Positions 56,050 through 64,000 of a stretch of 64,000 nt of DNA are shown here, piece by piece (the stretch's first letter is position 1; every line of letters begins with the position of its first letter). Location: the NCBI GenBank assembly GCA_014843695.1, contig CM026401.1:25729376-25793375 (forward strand), in the 5' to 3' direction. The DNA comes from Archivesica marissinica. Its lineage: Eukaryota > Mollusca > Bivalvia > Venerida > Vesicomyidae. The position numbers and the translations under genes are program-made. The notes beneath the pieces are model-generated. The model saw only the letters and a program-made list of their open reading frames with translations. It was not told where the DNA came from and ran no database searches.

Positions 56050-56606
56050 ACCTACAGTACCTATAGGAAGCTACACCACTTGAGGCACGTACCTATAGGA
56101 AGCTACACCACTGGAGGCACGTACCTATAGGAAGCTACACCGCTGGAGGCACGTACCTACAGTACCTATAGGAAGCTACACCACTTGAGGCAAAGTACCT
56201 ATAGGAAGCTACACCATTGGAGGCACGTACCTATAGGAAGCTACACCACTGGAGGCACGTACCTACAGTATCCATAGGAAGCTACACCACTGGAGGTACG
56301 TGACTATAGGAAGCTACACCATTGGAGGCACGTACCTACAGTACCTATAGGAAGCTACACCACTGGAGGTACGTGCCTACAGTACCTATAGGAAGCTACA
56401 CCACTGGAGGTACGTGCCTACAGTACCTATAGGAAGCTACACCACTGGAGGTACGTGCCTACAGTACCTATAGGAAGCTACACCACTGGAGGTACGTGCC
56501 TACAGTACCTATGGAAAGCTACACCACTGGAGGTACGTACCTACAGTACCTATAGGAAGCTACACCACTGGAGGTACGTGCCTACAGTACCTATAGGAAG
56601 CTACAC
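56050..56606. repeat. 41/32-bp tandem array
   Basis: The long unit is 41 bp (example 56351-56391), with core GAAGCTACACCACTGGAGGT and then a doubled TACCTACAG/TACCTATAG part. A short 32-bp form lacks one of these two near-identical 9-bp pieces. Short units dominate the left part and long units the right. GGCACG/GGTACG variation follows the same left-right trend. The array lies about 80 bp past the 30-bp array. Confidence 0.92.
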
Positions 56607-56639
56607 GACTGGAGATGGGTTCTCGAAGTTGCACAGAAT

Positions 56640-56832
56640 GGAACAAGATAGTTTTGAGACACATATATATGTATTGTTTACTAGTTGTCAGGGTAGGACT
56701 AGTTGTTAGGGTAGGTTCCCGAGTGCTTACATGTATAAGGCAGGTTATCGCCACAATAATTTGGAGACACCGTAATGTATTGTTTACTTTATTAGAGTAG
56801 GTTCCTGCATGTATGAGGCAGATTCTCGTATG
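56640..56832. repeat. Two diverged direct-repeat units
   Basis: Blocks at about 56640-56752 and 56752-56832 share, in the same order, TTTTGAGACAC / TTTGGAGACAC, TGTATTGTTTACT, GGGTAGGTTCC / GAGTAGGTTCC, and ATGTATAAGGCAGGTTATCG / ATGTATGAGGCAGATTCTCG. This looks like an old duplication that did not expand into an array. Confidence 0.6.
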
Positions 56833-56867
56833 TCCGATGATATAGTCTACAAAGAAGTGTAGTGTAT

Positions 56868-56930
56868 TTTGTATTGCATTCATCACACAAATATACTATC
56901 CATATGTTGTATTCATCACTATGTACCATT
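56868..56930. repeat. Two diverged monomers related to the 27-bp satellite
   Basis: TATTGCATTCATCACACAAA followed by TATACTATCC, and ATGTTGTATTCATCACTATG followed by TACC, resemble the 27-bp unit of the array at 57421 (TGTTGCATTCAATATGTACT). They lie about 500 bp before that array, with unique DNA between. They may be relics of the sequence from which the array grew. Confidence 0.5.
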
Positions 56931-57420
56931 GATGCAGATATGCCATGGTGAGTGGCTGTTTCTTGTGAATGAGTGCTTGTTGGCTTTTGCTTGTCCTGCA
57001 GGACGAATGGACAATTCCGTGACTATTTAATTATTAAAGAAAAGAAACTAAAACTTGTTTTGTTTATTATCTAAAAACGTGTGATAAATCTGATGATGCA
57101 GTTCGAAAACACCCTCAATAGTCTAGAAACCCCAATCTCCCAGCAGACATATAGTATTGTGTGCGGAAAGTGCAAAGACCTGTGTTCAATTCATATACCC
57201 CTTTGCTGGCATATTGAGTTGCCAGGTAACCAGTCTGAGGCGTCGGATTCAGTAAGTTTTGCATCGTAGATGTTTTGGTCCAAATAAATATATAATACAA
57301 AACATTCATGCACGAAAGATACACGGAAATATATTATTCTTTTGCGCATTTTAATCAGCAGTGGAAAAATGTCGGCCATTCGTAATTTCTTTGATGCTGC
57401 GATTCCGAACAAAACGTTGT
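56931..57420. other. Unique spacer before the 27-bp array
   Basis: This AT-rich stretch contains a 62-codon open frame (57081-57269) with no recognised domain. At its right end, ATG at 57369 has A at -3. It opens a short unique N-terminal stretch (MSAIRNFFDAAIPNKT) that runs in frame into the 27-bp array. I do not see supporting splice or promoter signals. Confidence 0.4.
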
Positions 57421-57463
57421 GTCCTTGTGTTGCATTCAATATGTACTATACACATGTTGCATT

Positions 57464-58030
57464 CAATATGTACTATACACATGTTGCATTCAACATGTAC
57501 TATCCTTGTGTTGCATTCAATATGTACTATCCTTGTGTTGCATTCAATATGTACTATACACATGTTGCATTCAACATGTACTATCCTTGTGTTGCATTCA
57601 ATATGTACTATCCTTGTGTTGCATTCAATATGTACTATACACATGTTGCATTCAACATGTACTATCCTTGTGTTGCATTCAATATGTACTATCCTTGTGT
57701 TGCATTCAATATGTACTATACACATGTTGCATTCAACATGTACTATCCTTGTGTTGCATTCAATATGTACTATCCTTGTGTTGCATTCAATATGTACTAT
57801 ACACATGTTGCATTCAACATGTACTATCCTTGTGTTGCATTCAATATGTACTATCCTTGTGTTGCATTCAATATGTACTATACACATGTTGCATTCAACA
57901 TGTACTATCCTTGTGTTGCATTCAATATGTACTATCCTTGTGTTGCATTCAATATGTACTATACACATGTTGCATTCAACATGTACTATCCTTGTGTTGC
58001 ATTCAATATGTACTATCCTTGTGTTGCATT
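57464..58030. repeat. 81-bp trimeric higher-order repeat in the 27-bp array, seven copies
   Basis: The variant TTCAACATG occurs at 57491, 57572, 57653, 57734, 57815, 57896 and 57977, exactly every 81 bp. Each time it sits in an ACACAT unit followed by two CCTTGT units. The order is a strict three-unit cycle, and the variant is nearly absent elsewhere in the array (about 58303 and 60650). Confidence 0.9.
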
Positions 58031-59299
58031 CAATGTGTACTATCCTTGTGTTGCATTCAATATGTACTATCCTTGTGTTGCATTCAATATGTACTATCCT
58101 TGTGTTGCATTCAATATGTACTATCCTTGTGTTGCATTCAATATGTACTATCCTTGTGTTGCATTCAATATGTACTATACACATGTTGCATTCAATATGT
58201 ACTATCCTTGTGTTGCATTCAATATGTACTATCATTGTGTTGCATTCAATATGTACTATCCTTGTGTTGCATTCAATATGTACTATCCTTGTGTTGCATT
58301 CAACATGTACTATCCTTGTGTTGCATTCAATATGTACTATCCTTGTGTTGCATTCAATATGTACTATACACATGTTGCATTCAATATGTACTATCCTTGT
58401 GTTGCATTCAATATGTACTATCATTGTGTTGCATTCAATATGTACTATCCTTGTGTTGCATTCAATATGTACTATCCACATGTTGCATTCAATATGTACT
58501 ATCCTTGTGTTGCATTCAATATGTACTATACACATGTTGCATTCAATATGTACTATCCTTGTGTTGCATTCAATATGTACTATCATTGTGTTGCATTCAA
58601 TATGTACTATCCTTGTGTTGCATTCAATATGTACTATACACATGTTGCATTCAATATGTACTATACACATGTTGCATTCAATATGTACTATACACATGTT
58701 GCATTCAATATGTACTATCCTTGTGTTGCATTCAATATGTACTATCCTTGTGTTGCATTCAATGTGTACTATACACATGTTGCATTCAATGTGTACTATC
58801 CTTGTGTTGCATTCAATATGTACTATCCTTGTGTTGCATTCAATGTGTACTATACACATGTTGCATTCAATATGTACTATCCTTGTGTTGCATTCAATAT
58901 GTACTATCCTTGTGTTGCATTCAATGTGTACTATACACATGTTGCATTCAATATGTACTATTCACATGTTGCATTCAATATGTACTATACACATGTTGCA
59001 TTAAATATGTACTATACACATGTTGCATTCAATATGTACTATACACATGTTGCATTCAATATGTACTATACACATGTTGCATTAAATATGTACTATACAC
59101 ATGTTGCATTAAATATGTACTATACACATGTTGCATTCAATATGTACTATACACATGTTGCATTCAATATGTACTATACACATGCTGCATTCAATATGTA
59201 CTATACACATGTTGCATTCAATATGTACTATCCTTGTGTTGCATTCAATATGTACTATACACATGTTGCATTCAATATGTACTATACACATGTTGCATT

Positions 59300-59710
59300 C
59301 AATATGTACTATACACATGCTGCATTCAATATGTACTATACACATGTTGCATTCAATATGTACTATACACATGCTGCATTCAATATGTACTATACACATG
59401 TTGCATTCAATATGTACTATACACATGCTGCATTCAATATGTACTATACACATGTTGCATTCAATATGTACTATACACATGCTGCATTCAATATGTACTA
59501 TACACATGTTGCATTCAATATGTACTATACACATGCTGCATTCAATATGTACTATACACATGTTGCATTCAATATGTACTATACACATGCTGCATTCAAT
59601 ATGTACTATACACATGTTGCATTCAATATGTACTATACACATGCTGCATTCAATATGTACTATACACATGTTGCATTCAATATGTACTATACACATGCTG
59701 CATTCAATAT
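59300..59710. repeat. 54-bp dimeric higher-order repeat in the 27-bp array, eight copies
   Basis: ATGCTGCATTC and ATGTTGCATTC units alternate strictly. GCTG occurs at 59319, 59373, 59427, 59481, 59535, 59589, 59643 and 59697, every 54 bp. One isolated GCTG unit at 59184 precedes the run and one near 59778 follows it. All units here are the ACACAT type. Confidence 0.9.
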
Positions 59711-60840
59711 GTACTATCCTTGTGTTGCATTCAATATGTACTATCCTTGTGTTGCATTCAATATGTACTATACACATGCTGCATTCAATATGTACTATCC
59801 TTGTGTTGCATTCAATGTGTACTATCCTTGTGTTGCATTCAATATGTACTATCCTTGTGTTGCATTCAATATGTACTATCCTTGTGTTGCATTCAATATG
59901 TACTATCCTTGTGTTGCATTCAATATGTACTATACACATGTTGCATTCAATATGTACTATCCTTGTGTTGCATTCAATATGTACTATACACATGTTGCAT
60001 TCAATATGTACTATCCTTGTGTTGCATTCAATGTGTACTATCCTTGTGTTGCATTCAATATGTACTATCCTTGTGTTGCATTCAATATGTACTATCCTTG
60101 TGTTGCATTCAATATGTACTATACACATGTTGCATTCAATATGTACTATCCTTGTGTTGCATTCAATGTGTACTATCCTTGTGTTGCATTCAATATGTAC
60201 TATCCTTGTGTTGCATTCAATATGTACTATCCTTGTGTTGCATTCAATATGTACTATACACATGTTGCATTCAATATGTACTATCCTTGTGTTGCATTCA
60301 ATATGTACTATCCTTGTGTTGCATTCAATATGTACTATACACATGTTGCATTCAATATGTACTATCCTTGTGTTGCATTCAATATGTACTATCCTTGTGT
60401 TGCATTCAATATGTACTATCCTTGTGTTGCATTCAATATGTACTATACACATGTTGCATTCAATATGTACTATCCTTGTGTTGCATTCAATATGTACTAT
60501 CCTTGTGTTGCATTCAATATGTACTATACACATGTTGCATTCAATATGTACTATACACATGTTGCATTCAATATGTACTATCCTTGTGTTGCATTCAATA
60601 TGTACTATCCTTGTGTTGCATTCAATATGTACTATACACATGTTGCATTCAACATGTACTATCCTTGTGTTGCATTCAATATGTACTATCCTTGTGTTGC
60701 ATTCAATATGTACTATCCTTGTGTTGCATTCAATATGTACTATCGGAATGGTCTTATTAAAGATGATGACTGGTTCAATTCACACTATCTAATTCCCAGT
60801 GAAATATGTCACATGAATGATGTCATTGTTCAGTCAATAT

Positions 60841-61193
60841 ATGCTGCATTCGAGTGTGATCTGCCAGTGTAATCTCTGGAAGGTGCGATGACACTGGCCA
60901 TGCTGCATTCGAGTTTGATCTGCCAGTGTAATCTCTAGAAGGTGCGATGACACTGGCCATGCTGCATTCGAGTGTGATCTGCCAGTGTAATCTCTGGAAG
61001 GTGCGATGACACTGGCCATGCTGCATTCGAGTGTGGTCTGCCAGTGTAATCTCTGGAAGGTGCGATGACACTGGCCATGCTACATTCGAGTGTGATTGCC
61101 AGTGTAATCTCTGGAAGGTGCGATGACACTGGCCATGCTGCATTCGAGTGTGATCTGCCAGTGTAATCTCTGGAAGGTGCGATGACACTGGCC
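60841..61193. repeat. 59-bp tandem array, six copies
   Basis: Units start at 60841, 60900, 60959, 61018, 61077 and 61135. The key part is ATGCTGCATTCGAGTGTGAT, and each unit ends in GATGACACTGGCC. One unit is 58 bp (GTGATTGCC). The start GCTGCATTC also occurs in the ATGCTG variant of the 27-bp array that ends about 95 bp earlier, so the two arrays may share a seed. The spacer 60745-60840 is unique. Confidence 0.95.
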
Positions 61194-61242
61194 ATGTGGA
61201 TAACAATATAAGTGATACATTTGCAGAAATAAACGCAAATTA

Positions 61243-61539
61243 CAGACGGATCTGTAGTCCAGTGGTAACACGCTGGACTTGTAATCCAGGGATCGCAGGT
61301 TCGATCCCCCGTCTGACCCTAATAAAATTAACAGTCTTTCAGATGGGACTTTAAACCGAGGTCTCGTGTCGGTGCTTTACACCGTGCACGTAAAAGAACC
61401 AGAGGAGACTGGAATGAGTCTCTGTCTGTATCATTGCACTATCCTCCAAACATCTAAAATTATTAATCTCTTCAGGTGGTATCGCTCATATGGGCAACCG
61501 GTAGCGACGATAAATAAACGTAAAACACAAATAAACGCA
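61243..61539 (+). mobile_element. tRNA-Thr-headed SINE with possible target-site duplication
   Basis: The head 61243-61315 looks like tRNA-Thr. It has acceptor strands CAGACGG (61243-61249) and CCGTCTG (61309-61315), an A box near CTGTAGTCCAGTGGTAAC, an anticodon stem CTGGA/TCCAG around CTTGTAA (anticodon TGT, 61280-61282) and a B box GGTTCGATCC. The 3' T-stem strand would overlap the acceptor strand, so it cannot fold as a normal tRNA. The body contains GATGGGACTTTAAACCGAGG and GCACGTAAAAGAACC, a central domain seen in many invertebrate SINEs. The tail is AGCGACGATAAATAAACG. AAATAAACGCA flanks it at 61227-61237 and 61529-61539, a possible 11-bp target-site duplication, although the tail itself contains AATAAACG. 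Confidence 0.8.
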
Positions 61540-61635
61540 CGTTATGCCCAAATGTATCCATATATGCCTTCACATTTTGCTCTCAATGCCAGTTTCGACC
61601 GCAACCGCGGAACATTCATTCAGTACACTGAGAAG

Positions 61636-61795
61636 CTTGGCTGGATGAACCGGGCTTGACTGGATGAACCGGGCTTGGCTGGAATAACTGGACTTGGCTG
61701 GATGAACCGGACATGGCTGGATGAACCGGACTTGGCTGGATGAACCGGACTTGGCTGGATGAACCGGGCTTGGCTGGATGAACCGGAATTGGCTC
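61636..61795. repeat. 19-bp tandem array, eight copies
   Basis: The unit is CTTGGCTGGATGAACCGGG or the same ending in CGGA, first at 61636-61654. One unit is changed to CTTGGCTGGAATAACTGGA, and a partial ATTGGCT closes the array. It lies about 100 bp past the SINE tail. Confidence 0.95.
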
Positions 61796-62685
61796 CAGAT
61801 GAACATATACAGTGATCGAGACATAAATACACTGCCTTTGTGATAGATGTGTTTGCAAGAAAGTAGCGACGACTAGCCCTTCTATATCATGAAGTGTTCG
61901 TCGTGCGATAGGCAATGTAAGAAAAGGAAATTGCGAATATTTGTGAATATTTTGTGTAATATATGCCTTGCGTATGTTCATTTATATAGTGTGAAGTACT
62001 AGTATACGCCAACAGTCACATGCGACCATAGCCAAACAATTCAATGAGGACATGCACCCGGACCAGCCCCACCCCATGAATGGTGCAAACTACATATTTA
62101 TGCCTAGCTACGCGCCTGTAAATCAATATGTGGTTACCTCAAACATTATGAATCTCTGAATCAAAATACACAACCCGCAGATACTTCTTGCAGACAATCA
62201 ACCCATAATTGAAAAGCATTAACTGAAGAACTTCAAGAATTCAAACTGACCAAAGTTCTAAATAGGACTTTGCTATCAAGCTCAAATTGATAGCCTGTTC
62301 ATTCCTATTAGATGTACATTTTGTATATACAATAAGGGAGTCCATTTATTTATAGAGACTTCAATTTCATAACTAATAAGTAACCGTTTTCAACCTTACT
62401 AAATTTCGAAGAGTTTATACATTTAGAATTTAGAATTTCTGTTCGTTACAATTAAGCACATCAAATATTTCATATCTTTACACAGATAATTACTGCCATT
62501 CACACTAGATAGTTATGCAACATCTATATTACTCGTCTGCGCAATATGATAACAGGAGATTAGTGTCAAGCAGTATAAACATTAATTGTTTGTTCTCTTG
62601 CATATATGGATACATAATAAAAGTTGCGGCCAGGCGTCTGCCACAGGGATGTACGCTACGGGCATTCTGAGTCCACAAAGATTCC
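61796..62685. other. Unique AT-rich sequence, nothing recognised
   Basis: Stop codons are frequent in all frames. I see no RNA gene, mobile element signature or tandem repeat in this stretch. Confidence 0.55.
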
Positions 62686-62756
62686 AAATTCACCCATTGG
62701 CTGCCCAATCTGGATAGGTTGGTGTTTCAAAATTCACCCAGTGGCTGCCCAATCTG
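62686..62756. repeat. Pair of 27-bp direct repeats
   Basis: AAATTCACCCATTGGCTGCC (62686) and AAATTCACCCAGTGGCTGCC (62730) each continue with CAATCTG. They are 44 bp apart and differ at one base. It is a small local duplication. Confidence 0.75.
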
Positions 62757-62896
62757 TGTGTTCGTATCCAGCACTAGCCGGTATACCCCCGATATTCTGG
62801 ATGCATTACGCTAATCCAGAATCTGAAACAGGTTAAATAAATAAGAATTAAACTTTTCGTAAAATTTAAATTGTGAATTGGATCTTTTAATTATAG

Positions 62897-63178
62897 CCCG
62901 ACCCGCCCCGGTACCTCACGCCAAGCGAGTTCCCCAACTACATACACTACAACAGAACCGTAGACCCACCCAACAACATTTAAGTCGGGTCGGCAACTTA
63001 CTGTGATGAAGAAAGAAAAGAAGCAGGAGTAGTTCACTGCGACCAATATGCCATCTTGAACATGATGAATACATTCCACGATCAAGGATATGCCAAGTTC
63101 CAAGTACATGTATACACTGAAAACTTCACAAACACAGCTTGAGTACGCCGTATCGACGGCTGCGGAGAATTGTATTAG
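62897..63178 (+). pseudogene. Possible decayed coding exon, unidentified
   Basis: In one plus frame the sequence reads as protein-like text with mixed composition: RYLTPSEFPNYIHYNRTVD, TAA at 62981, then a 52-codon open stretch (62984-63139) containing YCDEERKEAGVVHCDQYAI and GYAKFQVHVYTENFT, then TGA at 63140 and TAG at 63176. Local GC content is higher than that of its surroundings. I recognise no family. The minus strand is also open (62891-63109), so chance is a real alternative. Confidence 0.2.
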
Positions 63179-63280
63179 CTAAGTACGAGCAGTTTAAAGG
63201 CCCTTCAACACGCTGTTAGATTTGTGAGGGAGAATTCAACAATAAAAAACTATAAAGAAAGAGACAACTTCCACGTCACA

Positions 63281-63495
63281 GTCCGCCTCCGTGGTCGAGT
63301 GGTTACGGTCGCTATTGTGTATACCATTGTACTGACTTGTATACAACTGTTAACCTATCACCACTAATAGTCACGGGTTCGAACCCCGCGCAGACAGTGT
63401 AAATGAAAAAGTAAGCAGTTTCTTGCGGAGGTTGGTGCACCAAGTACCGGTTAACCGCTGGAGCCTGCCCAGGTAGCCACGATAAATAAACTTCT
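63281..63495 (+). mobile_element. tRNA-headed SINE with an expanded head
   Basis: The head has an A box in CCGTGGTCGAGTGGTTACGG (from about 63288) and a B box in ACGGGTTCGAACCCCGCGC (about 63374-63392). The distance between them is longer than in a tRNA. About 20 extra bases near 63313-63335 include TGTGTATACCATTGTACTG. The body is short. The tail GTAGCCACGATAAATAAAC is almost the same as the tail of the SINE at 61243-61539, which suggests both depend on the same partner LINE for retrotransposition. No clear target-site duplication was found. Confidence 0.7.
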
Positions 63496-63512
63496 TTTTT
63501 TTATATCTAAGT

Positions 63513-63590
63513 CAGCACTCGGGGTCTCCCTCCACCAATAACAGCTGGAGATATAACATAAGCTGTTGGTGTGACTTTAAACTAAACATA
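63513..63590 (+). mobile_element. 3' part of a mollusc-type SINE body
   Basis: GCACTCGGGGTCTCCCTCCA is followed by CAATAACAGCTGGAG and then TGTTGGTGTGACTTTAAAC. From memory, this is the continuation of the SINE body whose first part is at 23549-23650; both meet at GCACTCGGG. It follows the tail of the SINE at 63281-63495 by about 20 bp, so it is either a separate truncated insertion or part of a composite. Confidence 0.6.
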
Positions 63591-63744
63591 CAAAGAATAG
63601 GCTAATAACGAATGCCATTCATCTTAACGTATAGTTTTATTTAACAAAATGGAGCACGTTATAATTATTTATTTTACAACGATTGCGAAACAAGCTTTAA
63701 CAACTTAATATTAATCACTCTCGTTGGCTCGGATGAAAGCGTAT

Positions 63745-63915
63745 ACATGTGGGCATTCGTGTGTGTGGAAACCGGACTACCTGTAGAAAACGCTATTGTC
63801 CGATCTGGCGACCACCGTACCATCTTAACACTTCCTGGTCGAATGATTCAACCCGGGTTGCATTGGCGAGAAGCGAGCGTGCAAACCACCGAGCTAAGAC
63901 GGCAGCCTTGTTTGT
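63745..63915 (-). mobile_element. tRNA-derived SINE, minus strand, decayed
   Basis: Read on the minus strand, TCTTAGCTCGGTGGTTTGCA (about 63882-63901) fits an A box, and ACCCGGGTTGAATCATTCG (63843-63861) is a damaged B box. The stretch between them, CGCTCGCTTCTCGCCAATGC, is spaced as in a tRNA. Its body continues to lower coordinates. On the plus strand the body reads GTGTGGAAACCGGACTACC, a motif I know from invertebrate SINE bodies. The surroundings 63591-63744 and 63916-64000 are unique AT-rich DNA without recognisable features. Confidence 0.5.
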
Positions 63916-64000
63916 TACTACTAATGACATCGTATCCGAAAACAAGTATATTGAACTGTTATGCTCTTATTAATGATATCGTTGTGGAAGCAGCATTTAT

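Larger units (their letters stand above)
57421..60744. repeat. 27-bp satellite array, about 123 copies in perfect register
   Basis: Two main unit types alternate: TATCCTTGTGTTGCATTC... (example 57501-57527) and TATACACATGTTGCATTC... (example 57447-57473). They differ mainly in CCTTGT versus ACACAT. Minor changes are AATATG/AACATG/AATGTG, ATGTTG/ATGCTG and TTCAAT/TTAAAT. The array length is 123 units with no register-shifting indel that I can find, in contrast to the other large arrays. Two plus frames are open throughout, the third is broken only by TTAAAT units near 59000-59110, and minus frames are also largely open. In the longest frame the variants mostly change the amino acid, so there is no sign of protein-level constraint. 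Confidence 0.96.

Noticed and set aside
47380..56130. A 2916-codon open frame over the 30-bp array
   Set aside because: It crosses the 1000-N gap, and it shifts among three repeat peptides as indels occur. The 30-bp unit has no stop in any frame on either strand, so its openness carries no coding information.
57081..57269. 62-codon open frame with several cysteines
   Set aside because: It has no recognisable motif and sits in AT-rich spacer. A weak GTTCAATTC B-box-like string on the plus strand has no partner A box.
61243..61315. Functional tRNA-Thr (TGT) gene
   Set aside because: The T-stem and acceptor strands overlap so the cloverleaf cannot form properly, and the sequence continues directly into a SINE body with a tail.
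61366..61659. 97-codon open frame
   Set aside because: It lies inside the SINE body and tail and has no recognisable domain.
62624..62836. 70-codon open frame containing a repeated PIGCPIW/PVAAQS-like segment
   Set aside because: The apparent repetition comes from the 27-bp direct repeat, which falls in two different frames, so it is not a protein repeat.
1..64000. Telomere repeats at the scaffold
   Set aside because: I saw no run of TTAGGG or its complement. The 26-bp unit is unrelated to it.

Overview
This window looks like eukaryotic, probably molluscan, nuclear DNA and is almost entirely tandem repeats. About 55 kb of the 62 kb of called bases lie in nine satellite or minisatellite arrays with monomers of 26, 25/30, 48, 40, 30, 41/32, 27, 59 and 19 bp. 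I found no intact cellular protein gene and no convincing functional RNA gene. The mollusc assignment is an inference from memory: interspersed SINE pieces at 23549-23650 and 63513-63590 match a repeat I know as abundant in bivalve and gastropod genomes, and several tRNA-headed SINEs are present. No species can be named from sequence alone.

Layout. 1-22756 is a 26-bp satellite running off the left edge, with higher-order structure and variant blocks. 22757-23548 is mostly unique DNA with a possible SINE remnant. 23549-24724 is a SINE fragment running directly into a 25/30-bp array that appears to have been amplified from inside that SINE. 24725-25724 is a 1000-N gap. 25725-44565 is a 48-bp satellite with kilobase-scale internal duplications. 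44566-47395 holds a decayed L1-like LINE ORF1, a 40-bp array and AT-rich unique DNA. 47396-48395 is a second 1000-N gap. 48396-55968 is a 30-bp array built from two interchangeable monomer types. 56050-56606 is a 41/32-bp array. 57421-60744 is a 27-bp array in perfect register. 60841-61193 is a 59-bp array. 61243-61539 is a SINE with candidate target-site duplication. 61636-61795 is a 19-bp array. 61796-64000 is mostly unique DNA with two or three more SINE pieces and one possible decayed exon.

Why the long reading frames are not genes. The arrays give open frames of hundreds to thousands of codons because their monomers lack stop codons in two or three frames of a strand, often on both strands. 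Lengths divisible by three (48, 30, 27) keep the register, and 26 x 3 = 78 gives a 26-codon cycle. Indels move between frames without hitting stops, and variation is not biased to synonymous sites.

The most interesting biology is the window as a series of satellite births: a SINE fragment apparently caught at the edge of an array derived from it, diverged single-copy relatives of the 27-bp unit about 500 bp outside its array, and nested higher-order repeats (156, 1271, 81, 54, 192, 432 bp) recording successive amplification steps.
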